Shown: positions 9,575 through 18,117, numbered from the stretch's first letter. The stretch: DNA of 64,000 bases from Microscilla marina ATCC 23134 (GCF_000169175.1 NZ_AAWS01000008.1:220284-284283); one strand, 5' to 3'. Numbers and translations: made by a program. The notes: generated from the letters alone by a model not told the origin.

Positions 9575-10316
9575 AACGATTCTTATTTTTGACATAGAAA
9601 GTGAGTATGGGCATTTCAGAAAGTTTAACACTACTACTTCGCCCCTTACTTACCCCATACCCCCACGCCCGGCTTTGGTTGGGTTGCTGGGGGCTATTGT
9701 GGGCATCGAACGCGAGGCGTCAGCGGGCAAGTTCAACGAGGGAGTCACTCCGGTAGCAGAATTGTTTGCCAAACCTGATACCGAACTGGCAGTGCAGCTG
9801 ATCAACCCGGTAAAGAAAGTACCAATGGCTTTTAACTTGTTGGACACCGAAAAAAGTGGGGCAAGTTTTTTCAACATCAAGCAACGCACCCAAATAGAGT
9901 TTGAGTTGTTGAAACACCCTTGTTTTAGGGTGTTTGTGGCTTGCGCCAACGATGCCCTGATGCAGCCATTGGTAGACAACATACAACACAACCAGGCACA
10001 TTTTACTCCTTACCTGGGCTTGAGCCAGTTTACGGCAACTTTTAATTTTGTGGCGGTAACCAAAGCACATTTGCTGGCAAGCAACGAGGCTCAAGAGGTG
10101 GCAACGGCAATCAACATATCAGTACACCCCGATATAGAGTTTGAATACAGCCGGCAAATGAAGTATACTTCAGACACGCTCCCGCTGGAACTCAACGCCC
10201 AAAGGGTGGTACAAAGCTACGCCGAAGTGTTGGTAGAGGCAAATGGCAAGCCTGTAAAGGTGAACTCTGAGCATATTTATACCACTGAAAAATATGGAAA
10301 CCTCTTATTCTTATAA
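9564..10316 (+). CDS. cas5: Cas5 (Cas5h/b type), Cascade subunit
   Basis: 250 residues. Cas5 caps the 5' handle of the crRNA in Cascade. The N-terminus TILIFDIESEYGHFRKF followed by YPIPPRPALVGLLGAIVGIE is typical of the Cas5 RAMP fold, in which substrates are screened by the PxP-x-GLLGA segment. The start codon overlaps the end of cas7 by 11 bp and the 3' end overlaps cas3 by 23 bp, forming a tightly packed operon. It looks intact. Confidence 0.93.
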   Translation: MPSKTILIFDIESEYGHFRKFNTTTSPLTYPIPPRPALVGLLGAIVGIEREASAGKFNEGVTPVAELFAKPDTELAVQLINPVKKVPMAFNLLDTEKSGASFFNIKQRTQIEFELLKHPCFRVFVACANDALMQPLVDNIQHNQAHFTPYLGLSQFTATFNFVAVTKAHLLASNEAQEVATAINISVHPDIEFEYSRQMKYTSDTLPLELNAQRVVQSYAEVLVEANGKPVKVNSEHIYTTEKYGNLLFL

Positions 10317-10530
10317 ATTAAAATCGCACCCTAACAAGTTGTTGATTGATCACCTAAAGGAGGTGACCAATTATGCGGTATATTTGTTGGAACGGCACCA
10401 ACTGTTTGCCCAACGCCCCGAATGGCGCACCATTATAAAAAACCTGGTGCGCCTGATGGGCAACTACCACGACATTACCAAGGCAATTGAGTATTTCCAA
10501 CATTATTGCTGTCGCCCGATCACGAGGTAA
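10294..10530 (+). CDS. cas3: Cas3 N-terminal HD fragment (5' part, before frameshift)
   Basis: This frame encodes the first ~71 residues of the Cas3 HD nuclease domain. It has the first metal histidine (LIDHLKEVTNYA) and the HD motif (MGNYHDITKAIEYFQHY). It then runs out of frame into CCRPITR and a stop at 10530. The domain continues in the -1 frame from 10506 with LLSPDHEVTGPKSHALLSALF. Losing one T (TATTGC where TATTTGC would keep frame) explains the break. Without correction, this fragment has no complete active site. Confidence 0.85.
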   Translation: METSYSYKLKSHPNKLLIDHLKEVTNYAVYLLERHQLFAQRPEWRTIIKNLVRLMGNYHDITKAIEYFQHYCCRPITR

Positions 10531-12758
10531 CAGGTCCTAAAAGTCACGCCTTGCTTTCGGCATTATTTACCCGACAAGTGGCCCGCGAGTACCTTGCTAC
10601 TACCAATCTGGGCAAGTTTGAGCAAGAGCTATTGGCTAACTATACTTTTACGGTGGTAAAAAGACACCACGGCAAGCTGCTCGATTTTGAAGATGAACTT
10701 TATGCTTTGGGCAACCAAGAAGAAAAACGAGCCGAACTAGCCCAACAAATAGAAGTGTTTGCCGAGGAAGAAACGGAAGAAATTATCCGGTCTTTTGCTC
10801 AAACCCTGGGGCTGAGTTACTGCCTCGAAGATTTTAAGGAATATATCCGCAGTGAGCAATATACAGACGAACTGGAAGACTTTTACGAAGACGAGTTTGG
10901 CACCAGGTATGGCACTTGGCAGCAATTGCCCGATGAGGTGCGGATGGATTATTTTTTTGTGCACCAGTTTATGTTTGGCAGTTTGTTGCTTGCCGACAAA
11001 ACCGAGGTGATTTTAGACGAAGAGCGCCACAAGCAACGCCCGAACCTGGGCAATGATTTGGTGGAAACCTTCAGAAAAAAGAAAGGGTTTGACCAACCTG
11101 TCAGCCGCATTAACCAGCTCAAAAACCAAGCGTATACCCAGGCTTTAGAGGGCTTGCGCCAACGGTTTTCTCCCGACCAACACATTTATTCTATTACCCT
11201 GCCTACGGGTTTGGGCAAAACCATTACTTCGTTTGCGGTGGCGCTTGAGATCAAGCAAATGCTGGGGCAACAACATCGCCTGGTAGTAACCATTCCTTTT
11301 ACGTCTATTATTGACCAAAACTTTGAAGTATACCGCGATATTCTCAATAATGAGAGTTCGCGGGTGTTGCTCAAGCACCACCATTTGGCAGAGCCCGCAT
11401 ACAAAGAGATTGAGGACGACGAAAGTTACCGCCCACTAGATGTAAACAAGAGTCAGTTTTTGATAGAAACCTGGCAGTCGGAGGTAGTAGTAACTACTTT
11501 TGTGCAGTTGCTCAACTCCATTTACTCCAACCACAAGGCATTGGTAATGAAGCTGCCCAACCTTGCCAATGCCATTATTATTTTAGACGAAATTCAAACC
11601 ATCCCCTATGCCTATTGGCAATTAATTAACCGTAGTTTTAAGGCAATCGGGCGTTTGTTTAATTGTTATTTTGTGCTCATGTCGGCAACCCAACCGTTGA
11701 TTTTTGCGCCCGAAGAAGAAATCATAGAATTGGTGCCTGACTATGCCCAATACTTCAGGCATTTTAACCGTACCCGCCTGATCAACCGTTGCCAAATGCC
11801 CGTGTCGATGGATGACTTTGGGCAAACCGTTGCCCAATACCTGCAAACCCATCCCAAACGCGATGTGTTGGTAATTTTGAACACCAAGAAACTAAGTAAA
11901 CAATGCTTTGAACAATTGCGGCAGCTAGCCAACGAAGCAAATGATGACCTGTACTATTTGTCTACCCTGATTACTCCTTACGAGCGCAAGCAAATTATCC
12001 GAAAAATAAAAACTCCTGCCCACAAACGCAAGGTGGTCGTGTCTACCCAATTGATAGAGGCTGGAGTAGACATTTCGGTAGACACGGTATTTAGGGCATT
12101 GGCGCCGCTCGATGCTATTATACAAGCAGCAGGACGCGCCAACCGCTACAACGAAAAAACTATCCAGGGAGAGGTCTATTTGTATGAGATAGAAGAAATG
12201 AGGCAGGCAACTAGCCTTATTTATGGGCAAGAATTGCTGCAGAAAACCCGCAATGTATTGCGCAATATCCAACAAATAGAAGAATGTCATTACTTGAGCC
12301 TGATTGAAGCTTATTTTGTGGAGGTGCGTACCCAGTCGGAAGTGATCGAGCAGCCTTACCTGGAGGCCATCCACATGCTTCAGTTTGAACAAGTGGGAGC
12401 ATTTTCGCTGATAGAAGAACGAGAAGGTGCTTCGGTGTTTGTAATGATCAATGATGAGGCTCAAGAGGCTTGGGCAAAGTATGCGGAGATTTATAATGAC
12501 GATTCGCTGAAAAAGTATGAGCAAAAACGGGCTTTCGCCCAGATAAAAACGGTGTTTTATGACTATGTAATCAACATTCACCCCCAACACGCTCCCGAAG
12601 ACATAGACAAAGCCTTGCACTTTTATGTGGTTGACCCTGCGACTCATTCGGAGTACTACACCTATAAACCCAGGCAGCAAGCCCAAAACACGGGCTATCA
12701 GATAATAGATGCTTCGGCCAAAAAAACGACTAATCCATCGCTTACCCAAAACTACTAA
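10506..12758 (+). CDS. cas3: Cas3 helicase-nuclease (HD remainder plus SF2 helicase)
   Basis: 750 codons from a TTG that is really internal. Cas3 is recruited by Cascade to unwind and shred target DNA. This part holds the rest of the HD domain (GPKSHALLSALF, then VVKRHHGKL) and a full SF2 helicase. The helicase has motif I LPTGLGKT near residue 233, motif II ILDEIQTIP, motif III MSATQP, motif V STQLIEAGVDIS, and motif VI QAAGRANRYN. With the upstream 10294 frame restored, Cas3 would be about 821 residues, a normal length for a fused HD-helicase. The frame break means the HD metal cluster is split between two polypeptides unless this is a sequencing error. cas6 follows 4 bp after the stop. Confidence 0.92.
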   Translation: MLSPDHEVTGPKSHALLSALFTRQVAREYLATTNLGKFEQELLANYTFTVVKRHHGKLLDFEDELYALGNQEEKRAELAQQIEVFAEEETEEIIRSFAQTLGLSYCLEDFKEYIRSEQYTDELEDFYEDEFGTRYGTWQQLPDEVRMDYFFVHQFMFGSLLLADKTEVILDEERHKQRPNLGNDLVETFRKKKGFDQPVSRINQLKNQAYTQALEGLRQRFSPDQHIYSITLPTGLGKTITSFAVALEIKQMLGQQHRLVVTIPFTSIIDQNFEVYRDILNNESSRVLLKHHHLAEPAYKEIEDDESYRPLDVNKSQFLIETWQSEVVVTTFVQLLNSIYSNHKALVMKLPNLANAIIILDEIQTIPYAYWQLINRSFKAIGRLFNCYFVLMSATQPLIFAPEEEIIELVPDYAQYFRHFNRTRLINRCQMPVSMDDFGQTVAQYLQTHPKRDVLVILNTKKLSKQCFEQLRQLANEANDDLYYLSTLITPYERKQIIRKIKTPAHKRKVVVSTQLIEAGVDISVDTVFRALAPLDAIIQAAGRANRYNEKTIQGEVYLYEIEEMRQATSLIYGQELLQKTRNVLRNIQQIEECHYLSLIEAYFVEVRTQSEVIEQPYLEAIHMLQFEQVGAFSLIEEREGASVFVMINDEAQEAWAKYAEIYNDDSLKKYEQKRAFAQIKTVFYDYVINIHPQHAPEDIDKALHFYVVDPATHSEYYTYKPRQQAQNTGYQIIDASAKKTTNPSLTQNY

Positions 12759-12762
12759 ACCC

Positions 12763-13422
12763 ATGCAAACCATCAAAACCACCACCATTCATTTTCCTGA
12801 GTTGCGCTTGCACGCTTCGGCGGGGCACCAGCTCAGGGGTTACTTTGGCAACTTGTTCAAAGAGCGGTCGCCTTTGTTGCACAACCACCTGGCCGATGGA
12901 TCGGCGATTTATCAATACCCTTTGGTGCAATACAAGGTGCTGAAAGGCACCCCTACCCTATTGGGCCTGGGTGAGGGAGCCGAGCTACTTGCGGAGCTTT
13001 TTTTACATATCAAAGAGTTGCATTTGGGCAAGGCTACTTACCCAGTATACAGCAAAAACATTGTGACCAACCGTGCCAGCCTGGGGGTAAACCCAACCGA
13101 GCTGTACGACTACCGCTTTGGTACGCTATGGATGTGCCTCAATGATAAAAACTACTTGAAATACCACCAAACGGGTTCCGAAGAACGCGTTGCCTTGCTG
13201 CAAAAAATACTGATTGGCAACTTGTTGAGTATGTTCAAGGGGTTGGGGCATACGGCAACTGCCCAAATATTGGCAAAACCCAAAGTAAAGGAAGAAGCGA
13301 CCCATTTTAAAAACCAAAAAATGAAGGCTTTCAGCGGCAGTTTTACCTGCAATGTGGAGCTGCCCCAAGGCATTGGCATTGGAAAGGCGGTGTCGCGGGG
13401 CTATGGGGCGGTGGTATTATAG
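12763..13422 (+). CDS. cas6: Cas6 pre-crRNA endoribonuclease
   Basis: 219 residues from the ATG at 12763, chosen because it follows the cas3 stop by 4 bp; an in-frame ATG at 12709 would overlap cas3. Cas6 cuts the CRISPR transcript within the repeat, leaving the 8-nt ATTGAAAC handle (inferred from the repeat). The C-terminus has the Gly-rich RAMP loop GIGIGKAVSRGYGAVVL, and the N-terminus HFPELRLHASAGHQLRGY fits the Cas6 ferredoxin-like fold. In canonical I-B loci cas6 comes first; here it is between cas3 and cas1. Confidence 0.9.
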   Translation: MQTIKTTTIHFPELRLHASAGHQLRGYFGNLFKERSPLLHNHLADGSAIYQYPLVQYKVLKGTPTLLGLGEGAELLAELFLHIKELHLGKATYPVYSKNIVTNRASLGVNPTELYDYRFGTLWMCLNDKNYLKYHQTGSEERVALLQKILIGNLLSMFKGLGHTATAQILAKPKVKEEATHFKNQKMKAFSGSFTCNVELPQGIGIGKAVSRGYGAVVL

Positions 13423-13490
13423 CGGCAAGCCACAAGTACTACTAGAGGAGTAAGCAACTAAAATCAACCTATTATAAAATTAACAACAGG

Positions 13491-13590
13491 CTTGCAAGCC
13501 AGCCTCAAGCACCAGTACCTAAGGACTTGAAGCTTGTCGCTAAAAGCACCGATATTCATCGGCATCTAAGGACTTGAGACTATAGAAGCT
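13491..13590 (+). repeat. Interspersed palindromic repeat family A, cas6-cas1 gap
   Basis: Two partial units in tandem: agcaccagtacctaaggact, then caccgatattcatcggcatc followed by taaggacttgag. The core CCGATATTCATCGG is nearly palindromic. Copies recur at 18186, 29780, 42440, 52955 and 54806. It sits between cas6 and cas1 and may end or separate the two transcripts. Confidence 0.8.
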
Positions 13591-13598
13591 ACTAACTT

Positions 13599-14633
13599 AT
13601 GACCACCGACGATTTATTTATCAATTCAAAAGGGGCCTACCTTCAGGTAAAAAACCAAATGTTTTGCATACGTACCAAAAATGCAAAAACCAGGGAATAC
13701 CACGCCCACGCGCCTATTGCCCCCCACACGGTACACCGTATTTTTTTGCACCGAGGCACGGCAGTAAGCGTAGACGCTATGCACCTTGCCCTGATCAATA
13801 ACATTGACATTGTGCTGATGCAACACGACGACCACCCCATAGGCAGGGTGTGGCACACCAAGCTGGGCAGCACCACCAAAATACGCAAAAAACAACTGGA
13901 GGCGAGCCTCAATGAAGTGGGCACGGCTTGGGTAAAACAATGGCTAAGTACCAAGCTGGGCAACCAGATAGCAATGATTGAACAACTCAAAAAACACCGG
14001 GAAAGTAAACGCACCTACCTGCACGAAAAAGCAGACAAAATAAGGGCGTTGCAAACATCGATAGAAGCATTGGAAGCAGACCACACCGAAGCCATTGCCG
14101 ACACATTGCGGGGGCTGGAGGGCACAGCGGGGCGGTTGTATTTCGAGACGTTGAGCTATGTGCTTGCCAAAGAGTATCAGTTTGCTGGCAGAAGCAAACG
14201 CCCGGCCCATGATGCTTTCAATGCTTTTTTGAATTATGGCTATGGGATATTGTATAGTATGGTAGAACACGCCTTGGTGATTGCGGGCATTGATCCTTTT
14301 GTGGGCTTTATGCACCGCGATGGCTACAACCAACGCAGCATGGTATATGATTTTATTGAGCCTTACCGGGGGCACGTAGAGCAAGTAGTAGTGAAGCTTT
14401 TTACGGCAAAAAAAGTAAACCAATCGCATACCGACGCCATCAAGGACGGGGTAAGACTCAACGAAATGGGCAAACCTTTACTTACTGAGGCTTTAGGTAA
14501 ATATTTGCGGGGCGACAAAATAAAACACGGGCGTAAGCAACAAACCCGTGAAAATATTATGAAGCAGGAGGCGGTGACTTTTGCCCAAAGCTTACTAAAG
14601 GGGCAAGCTTTGAGCGACAAGCCACAAGTGTAA
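13599..14633 (+). CDS. cas1: Cas1 integrase of the type I-B adaptation module
   Basis: 344 residues. Cas1 with Cas2 inserts new spacers at the leader end of the array. The expected catalytic residues are visible: E174 (RGLEGTAGRLYFETL), H239 (GFMHRDGYNQRS) and E254 (YDFIEPYRG). The N-terminal beta-domain and the segment AMHLALINNIDIVLM are typical. It is separated from cas6 by 176 bp carrying a repeat, and from cas2 by 653 bp carrying the right inverted flank repeat. Splitting cas1 from cas2 is unusual. The gene appears intact. Confidence 0.95.
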   Translation: MTTDDLFINSKGAYLQVKNQMFCIRTKNAKTREYHAHAPIAPHTVHRIFLHRGTAVSVDAMHLALINNIDIVLMQHDDHPIGRVWHTKLGSTTKIRKKQLEASLNEVGTAWVKQWLSTKLGNQIAMIEQLKKHRESKRTYLHEKADKIRALQTSIEALEADHTEAIADTLRGLEGTAGRLYFETLSYVLAKEYQFAGRSKRPAHDAFNAFLNYGYGILYSMVEHALVIAGIDPFVGFMHRDGYNQRSMVYDFIEPYRGHVEQVVVKLFTAKKVNQSHTDAIKDGVRLNEMGKPLLTEALGKYLRGDKIKHGRKQQTRENIMKQEAVTFAQSLLKGQALSDKPQV

Positions 14634-14729
14634 CTTGCTCTGCAAACAACTACGATTTTGTAGTTTTTAATTATCTAAGTGATCTTTCATAAATAATTTG
14701 AGCCATTAAAGTGTATCTATTGCCCTCAT

Positions 14730-14795
14730 TCTTCTCAAAAAAAAAGCCTCATAGCTTTGGCTATGCACCGTTTTTTTTTGAATCGTCTGAGAACA
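14730..14795. repeat. A/T-armed palindrome after cas1 (family C)
   Basis: The centre CATAGCTTTGGCTATG is flanked by an A9 run on the left and a T9 run on the right, so it can fold into a hairpin on either strand. It could terminate cas1 transcription. A related structure with the same CATAGC..GCTATG core lies at 21121-21190 upstream of topA. Confidence 0.6.
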
Positions 14796-15020
14796 ATATA
14801 TTTTCTTAAATTGGCACATCTTATTTTTTCCAGATCACTAATCACCTCAAATTACGCAAACCTGCTTTCTCATTTTAATTTCTATTGTGAGACGGTTGTA
14901 TTAAGGGAAGCGAAAAAAATAACTTCCTTGACTTCTATTTTTGGCATACGGAATTAGGGTTGTGCGAAGTTTTTAAAATTATTGATATACAAACATTTAT
15001 GCATAAATCAAGAGGTTTAT

Positions 15021-15082
15021 TGTAGGGGCAATCCCTTGCTGTAATGCAATGGAAGTTCGCGATTTATCGGAATGGTCGCCCT
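15021..15082 (+). repeat. 62 bp inverted flank repeat, right copy
   Basis: Matches the reverse complement of 5129-5190 at 60 of 62 positions, with the two differences near the right end (aatggtcgccct versus aatgtttgccct). The similarity fades on both sides. It lies in the cas1-cas2 gap. Confidence 0.9.
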
Positions 15083-15286
15083 AGCGAAGGAGTGCATACG
15101 CCGGCGGAAAGAAAGGCGCTGTTGGTCAGACACGACGCAAATGAGTATACTGTTTCAAAGTACAAGTGTGTATGCCATTTTTTTAAGTTGGGTAATTAAT
15201 TACTTTCTTATCCCTAAGTAGTTGCAAGGCATCGCGCAACCATTAAACAATAAAGCCATTAAACAATATATAAAAAAACAAGACAA

Positions 15287-15577
15287 ATGATTGTATGGGT
15301 ATTGTATGACATAGAAAATGACCGGGCACGCACCAAGGTGAGCAAGTTTTGCCAGCAAGCGGGGCTGAGCCGGGTACAGTATTCGGTGTTTTTGGGCACT
15401 ATAGACGCCCACCGCCGCGACACGCTGGCGCTACAGGTAGAAGAGGTAATCGACGCTGACAAAGACAAGGTGTATATTTTGCCCATGAGCAAAGACGAGG
15501 TGCGTGAGGCGGTTTGCCTGGGGCAGGCGCTTGACGAAAAATTGGTAACAGACCAGGTGCAATCGTTGTTTTTTTAA
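15287..15577 (+). CDS. cas2: Cas2, adaptation complex subunit
   Basis: 96 residues, the usual length. Cas2 forms the central dimer of the Cas1-Cas2 integrase. The ferredoxin fold is recognisable: beta-1 MIVWVLYDIENDRAR with the conserved Asp at residue 8, GLSRVQYSVFLGTID, and KVYILPMSKDEV. It starts after the 653 bp gap and is 20 bp from cas4, so cas2 and cas4 probably share a transcript separate from cas1. Confidence 0.95.
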   Translation: MIVWVLYDIENDRARTKVSKFCQQAGLSRVQYSVFLGTIDAHRRDTLALQVEEVIDADKDKVYILPMSKDEVREAVCLGQALDEKLVTDQVQSLFF

Positions 15578-15597
15578 TCACAAAAATCCTGAACAAA

Positions 15598-16173
15598 ATG
15601 ATAAGCGTTACTCCTTCTGAGATCATAGAGCATTTGTATTGTCCGCGTTTTACTTATTTTTTGCGGGTGCTCAACATTGCCCAGCACGAAGACCGCCACT
15701 ATAAGGTGCAAAAAGGGCGGCAGATACACGAAAACAAAACCAAGCTCAACCCAAAGTATTTGCGGCAACGCCTGGGCGTGGTGGCAAAGCATACCAACTT
15801 GTATATGCGCAATGAGGTGTTGCGGGGCGAGGTAGACGAGGTATTGATGCTTGCCAACGGCAAGGCTGCCCCGCTCGACTACAAGTTTGCCGTATACGAG
15901 GGGCGGGTGTACCAAACCTACCTGCATCAGTTGTACTGTTATGCCTGGTTGATAGAAGACCATTTTGGGGTGGAAGTAACCGAGGGCTTTCTGGTATATA
16001 CGCGTTCGCGCAATAAAGTGGTATCGGTAGAAATAAGCCCACAAGCCAAGCAAGTGGTCAGAGCAGCAGTACAAGAAATGGTGGCAGTGACCAATGAAAA
16101 TATTTTTCCAAAAGCTACCAAATCTAAAAAAAGATGTGCAACTTGTACCTATCGAAACGTATGCCCTCAGTAG
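15598..16173 (+). CDS. cas4: Cas4 RecB-like nuclease, spacer pre-processing
   Basis: 191 residues. Cas4 trims prespacers and helps choose those with a correct PAM. The PD-(D/E)XK residues are visible (D80 in GEVDEVL, D94 and K96 in LDYKF). So are the four iron-sulphur cysteines C15 (LYCPRF), C180, C183 (RCATC) and C189 (RNVCPQ). It is the last cas gene, and the array 2 leader begins right after its stop. A decayed copy of its 3' end precedes array 1. Confidence 0.94.
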   Translation: MISVTPSEIIEHLYCPRFTYFLRVLNIAQHEDRHYKVQKGRQIHENKTKLNPKYLRQRLGVVAKHTNLYMRNEVLRGEVDEVLMLANGKAAPLDYKFAVYEGRVYQTYLHQLYCYAWLIEDHFGVEVTEGFLVYTRSRNKVVSVEISPQAKQVVRAAVQEMVAVTNENIFPKATKSKKRCATCTYRNVCPQ

Positions 16174-16374
16174 AACAACACTTTTGCCGGAGGGTAATTT
16201 ATTTGGGGGTGTCCCAAATATGCCTTTAACAAGCTGAATATAAGCAGGTTGCCTATTCGGAAAACTTGCTAAAATGGGCTTAAAAAGCTCTTTGACGTAT
16301 TGATTTTTTTGATTTTAACCTATAGTAATTTCACTATAACGTGTTGTAAATCAGCCAGCAACAACAAAAGACGA
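16174..16374 (+). promoter_or_regulatory. CRISPR leader of array 2
   Basis: 200 bp between the cas4 stop and the first repeat, strongly similar to the array 1 leader (3286-3485). It contains the palindrome TATAGTAATTTCACTATA at 16321-16338 (one mismatch to the perfect version) and ends cagcaacaacaaaagacga. The array promoter and integration signals should be here. Confidence 0.8.
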
Positions 16375-17863
16375 CTTTAAGCGCTACATCCATTAAAACA
16401 AGGATTGAAACATTATTGTCATAGCATCAAAATAAAGAATACATGGACTTTAAGCGCTACATCCATTAAAACAAGGATTGAAACAATAACTTCATTCAGA
16501 GTGCCAATGGCGTGAAACGTTGGCAGCTTTAAGCGCTACATCCATTAAAACAAGGATTGAAACTGTACCAGCCCGGCTCCTTTTTATGCTGGTCCAGACT
16601 TTAAGCGCTACATCCATTAAAACAAGGATTGAAACCAAATACTTTGCTGAACAAACTTGACGGCATAGAAGCTTTAAGCGCTACATCCATTAAAACAAGG
16701 ATTGAAACTTATTTCCTTAATTGTTCAAGAAAATCCTTGAGAAACTTTAAGCGCTACATCCATTAAAACAAGGATTGAAACACCATTTTCCGAGTGTTTA
16801 CAGGGTTGCGGCAAACAACTTTAAGCGCTACATCCATTAAAACAAGGATTGAAACACCATTTTCCGAGTGTTTACAGGGTTGCGGCAAACAACTTTAAGC
16901 GCTACATCCATTAAAACAAGGATTGAAACTTAAAAAAGTACTATTATATGGACTATCTAACATTACTTTAAGCGCTACATCCATTAAAACAAGGATTGAA
17001 ACAGGAATAACTCTCTTTGGTAGTAGGGCAATGCTATTTTACTTTAAGCGCTACATCCATTAAAACAAGGATTGAAACGTTTATTCTTGAACTTTCTATT
17101 TTCATAGCGTTTTTTCTTTAAGCGCTACATCCATTAAAACAAGGATTGAAACCCATTTCGGCAAGCGTCCAGGTATCTAAGATGTTTCTTTAAGCGCTAC
17201 ATCCATTAAAACAAGGATTGAAACTTATATTAGGTAGAAGACATGGATAGAGACAAGTTTCACTTTAAGCGCTACATCCATTAAAACAAGGATTGAAACG
17301 TTTATTCTTGAACTTTCTATTTTCATAGCGTTTTTTCTTTAAGCGCTACATCCATTAAAACAAGGATTGAAACTGAATATAATGACCATTGAGGCCCGCG
17401 AGCTTTTGCTCTTTAAGCGCTACATCCATTAAAACAAGGATTGAAACGGTTTCCCTTTCACAGAAATTGTGCAAGCTTCCGTTCTTTAAGCGCTACATCC
17501 ATTAAAACAAGGATTGAAACCGCATTTCAGGGGACAGTTTCACCTTTCCAGCCTTCACTTTAAGCGCTACATCCATTAAAACAAGGATTGAAACCTCACC
17601 CCGGCTTTGTCTACAAAGGCAAGTCCATACATTTCTATTTTCCCTCCAAGCTCCTTAATGATGGACTTTAAGCGCTACATCCATTAAAACAAGGATTGAA
17701 ACCTCACCCCGGCTTTGTCTACAAAGGCAAGTCCATACATTTCTATTTTCCCTCCAAGCTCCTTAATGATGGACTTTAAGCGCTACATCCATTAAAACAA
17801 GGATTGAAACGTATTATCCCTTTTGTTTTTGAATTGTCCATATAATGCTTTAAGCGCTACATC
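16375..17863 (+). CRISPR. CRISPR array 2 (type I-B), 19 full repeats and one truncated
   Basis: The same 37 bp repeat as array 1. Repeat starts are 16375, 16448, 16527, 16599, 16672, 16745, 16819, 16893, 16966, 17042, 17116, 17188, 17263, 17337, 17411, 17484, 17558, 17666 and 17774, with a 16-base truncated repeat at 17848. Most spacers are 35-42 bp. Three spacers occur twice: 16782 and 16856 (adjacent), 17079 and 17300 (three repeats apart), and a 71 bp one at 17595 and 17703. The array therefore has 16 distinct spacers. The last repeat is cut off by the interspersed elements that follow. Confidence 0.98.
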
Positions 17864-17957
17864 TACTCTACCCAGCTTTTAACTTCGTTGAGCTCAGCAC
17901 AGTAAAACTGTAGCTTCGGTTTTTCAAAAGTACCGTCATCGCCTCAGCTCGTGTCTC

Positions 17958-18117
17958 CACCATAGCCGTCAGGCTAAGAGGAGCATAGTAAAAAAAATCA
18001 CTTAAAAATACCGTCACCGCCTCAGCGAGTGTCCCCACGCGCTGATCGAATCGCCAAAATTTGAATACTGAAAGATGTTTCATGAGGAAAAAAAATAGTA
18101 GCCTGACGGCTATGGTG
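17958..18117 (+). repeat. MITE-like element family B, best copy
   Basis: A 160 bp unit bounded by the 19 bp terminal inverted repeats CACCATAGCCGTCAGGCTA (17958-17976) and its exact complement (18099-18117). The inverted similarity partly continues outside (CTCGTG on both sides). The interior includes taccgtcaccgcctcagc and gcgctgatcgaatcgcc. It matches the 158 bp element at 43361-43518, which lies in the opposite orientation. It encodes nothing, so any mobility would need a transposase from elsewhere. Confidence 0.85.

Larger units (their letters stand above)
14634..15286. other. Gap between cas1 and cas2
   Basis: This 653 bp stretch has no convincing gene; a 66-codon frame at 14757-14957 is AT-rich and unlike a protein. 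It holds a long imperfect hairpin at 14730-14795, the 62 bp flank repeat at 15021-15082, and further unassigned sequence before cas2. cas genes are normally packed, so this gap suggests an insertion or rearrangement scar. Confidence 0.7.

Noticed and set aside
10495..10512. Programmed -1 frameshift in cas3
   Set aside because: No X XXY YYZ heptamer and no obvious downstream stimulatory structure; a simple base deletion is the plainer explanation.
14757..14957. 66-codon frame between cas1 and cas2 as a small cas gene
   Set aside because: It begins inside the palindrome, is AT-rich, and has no recognisable motif.
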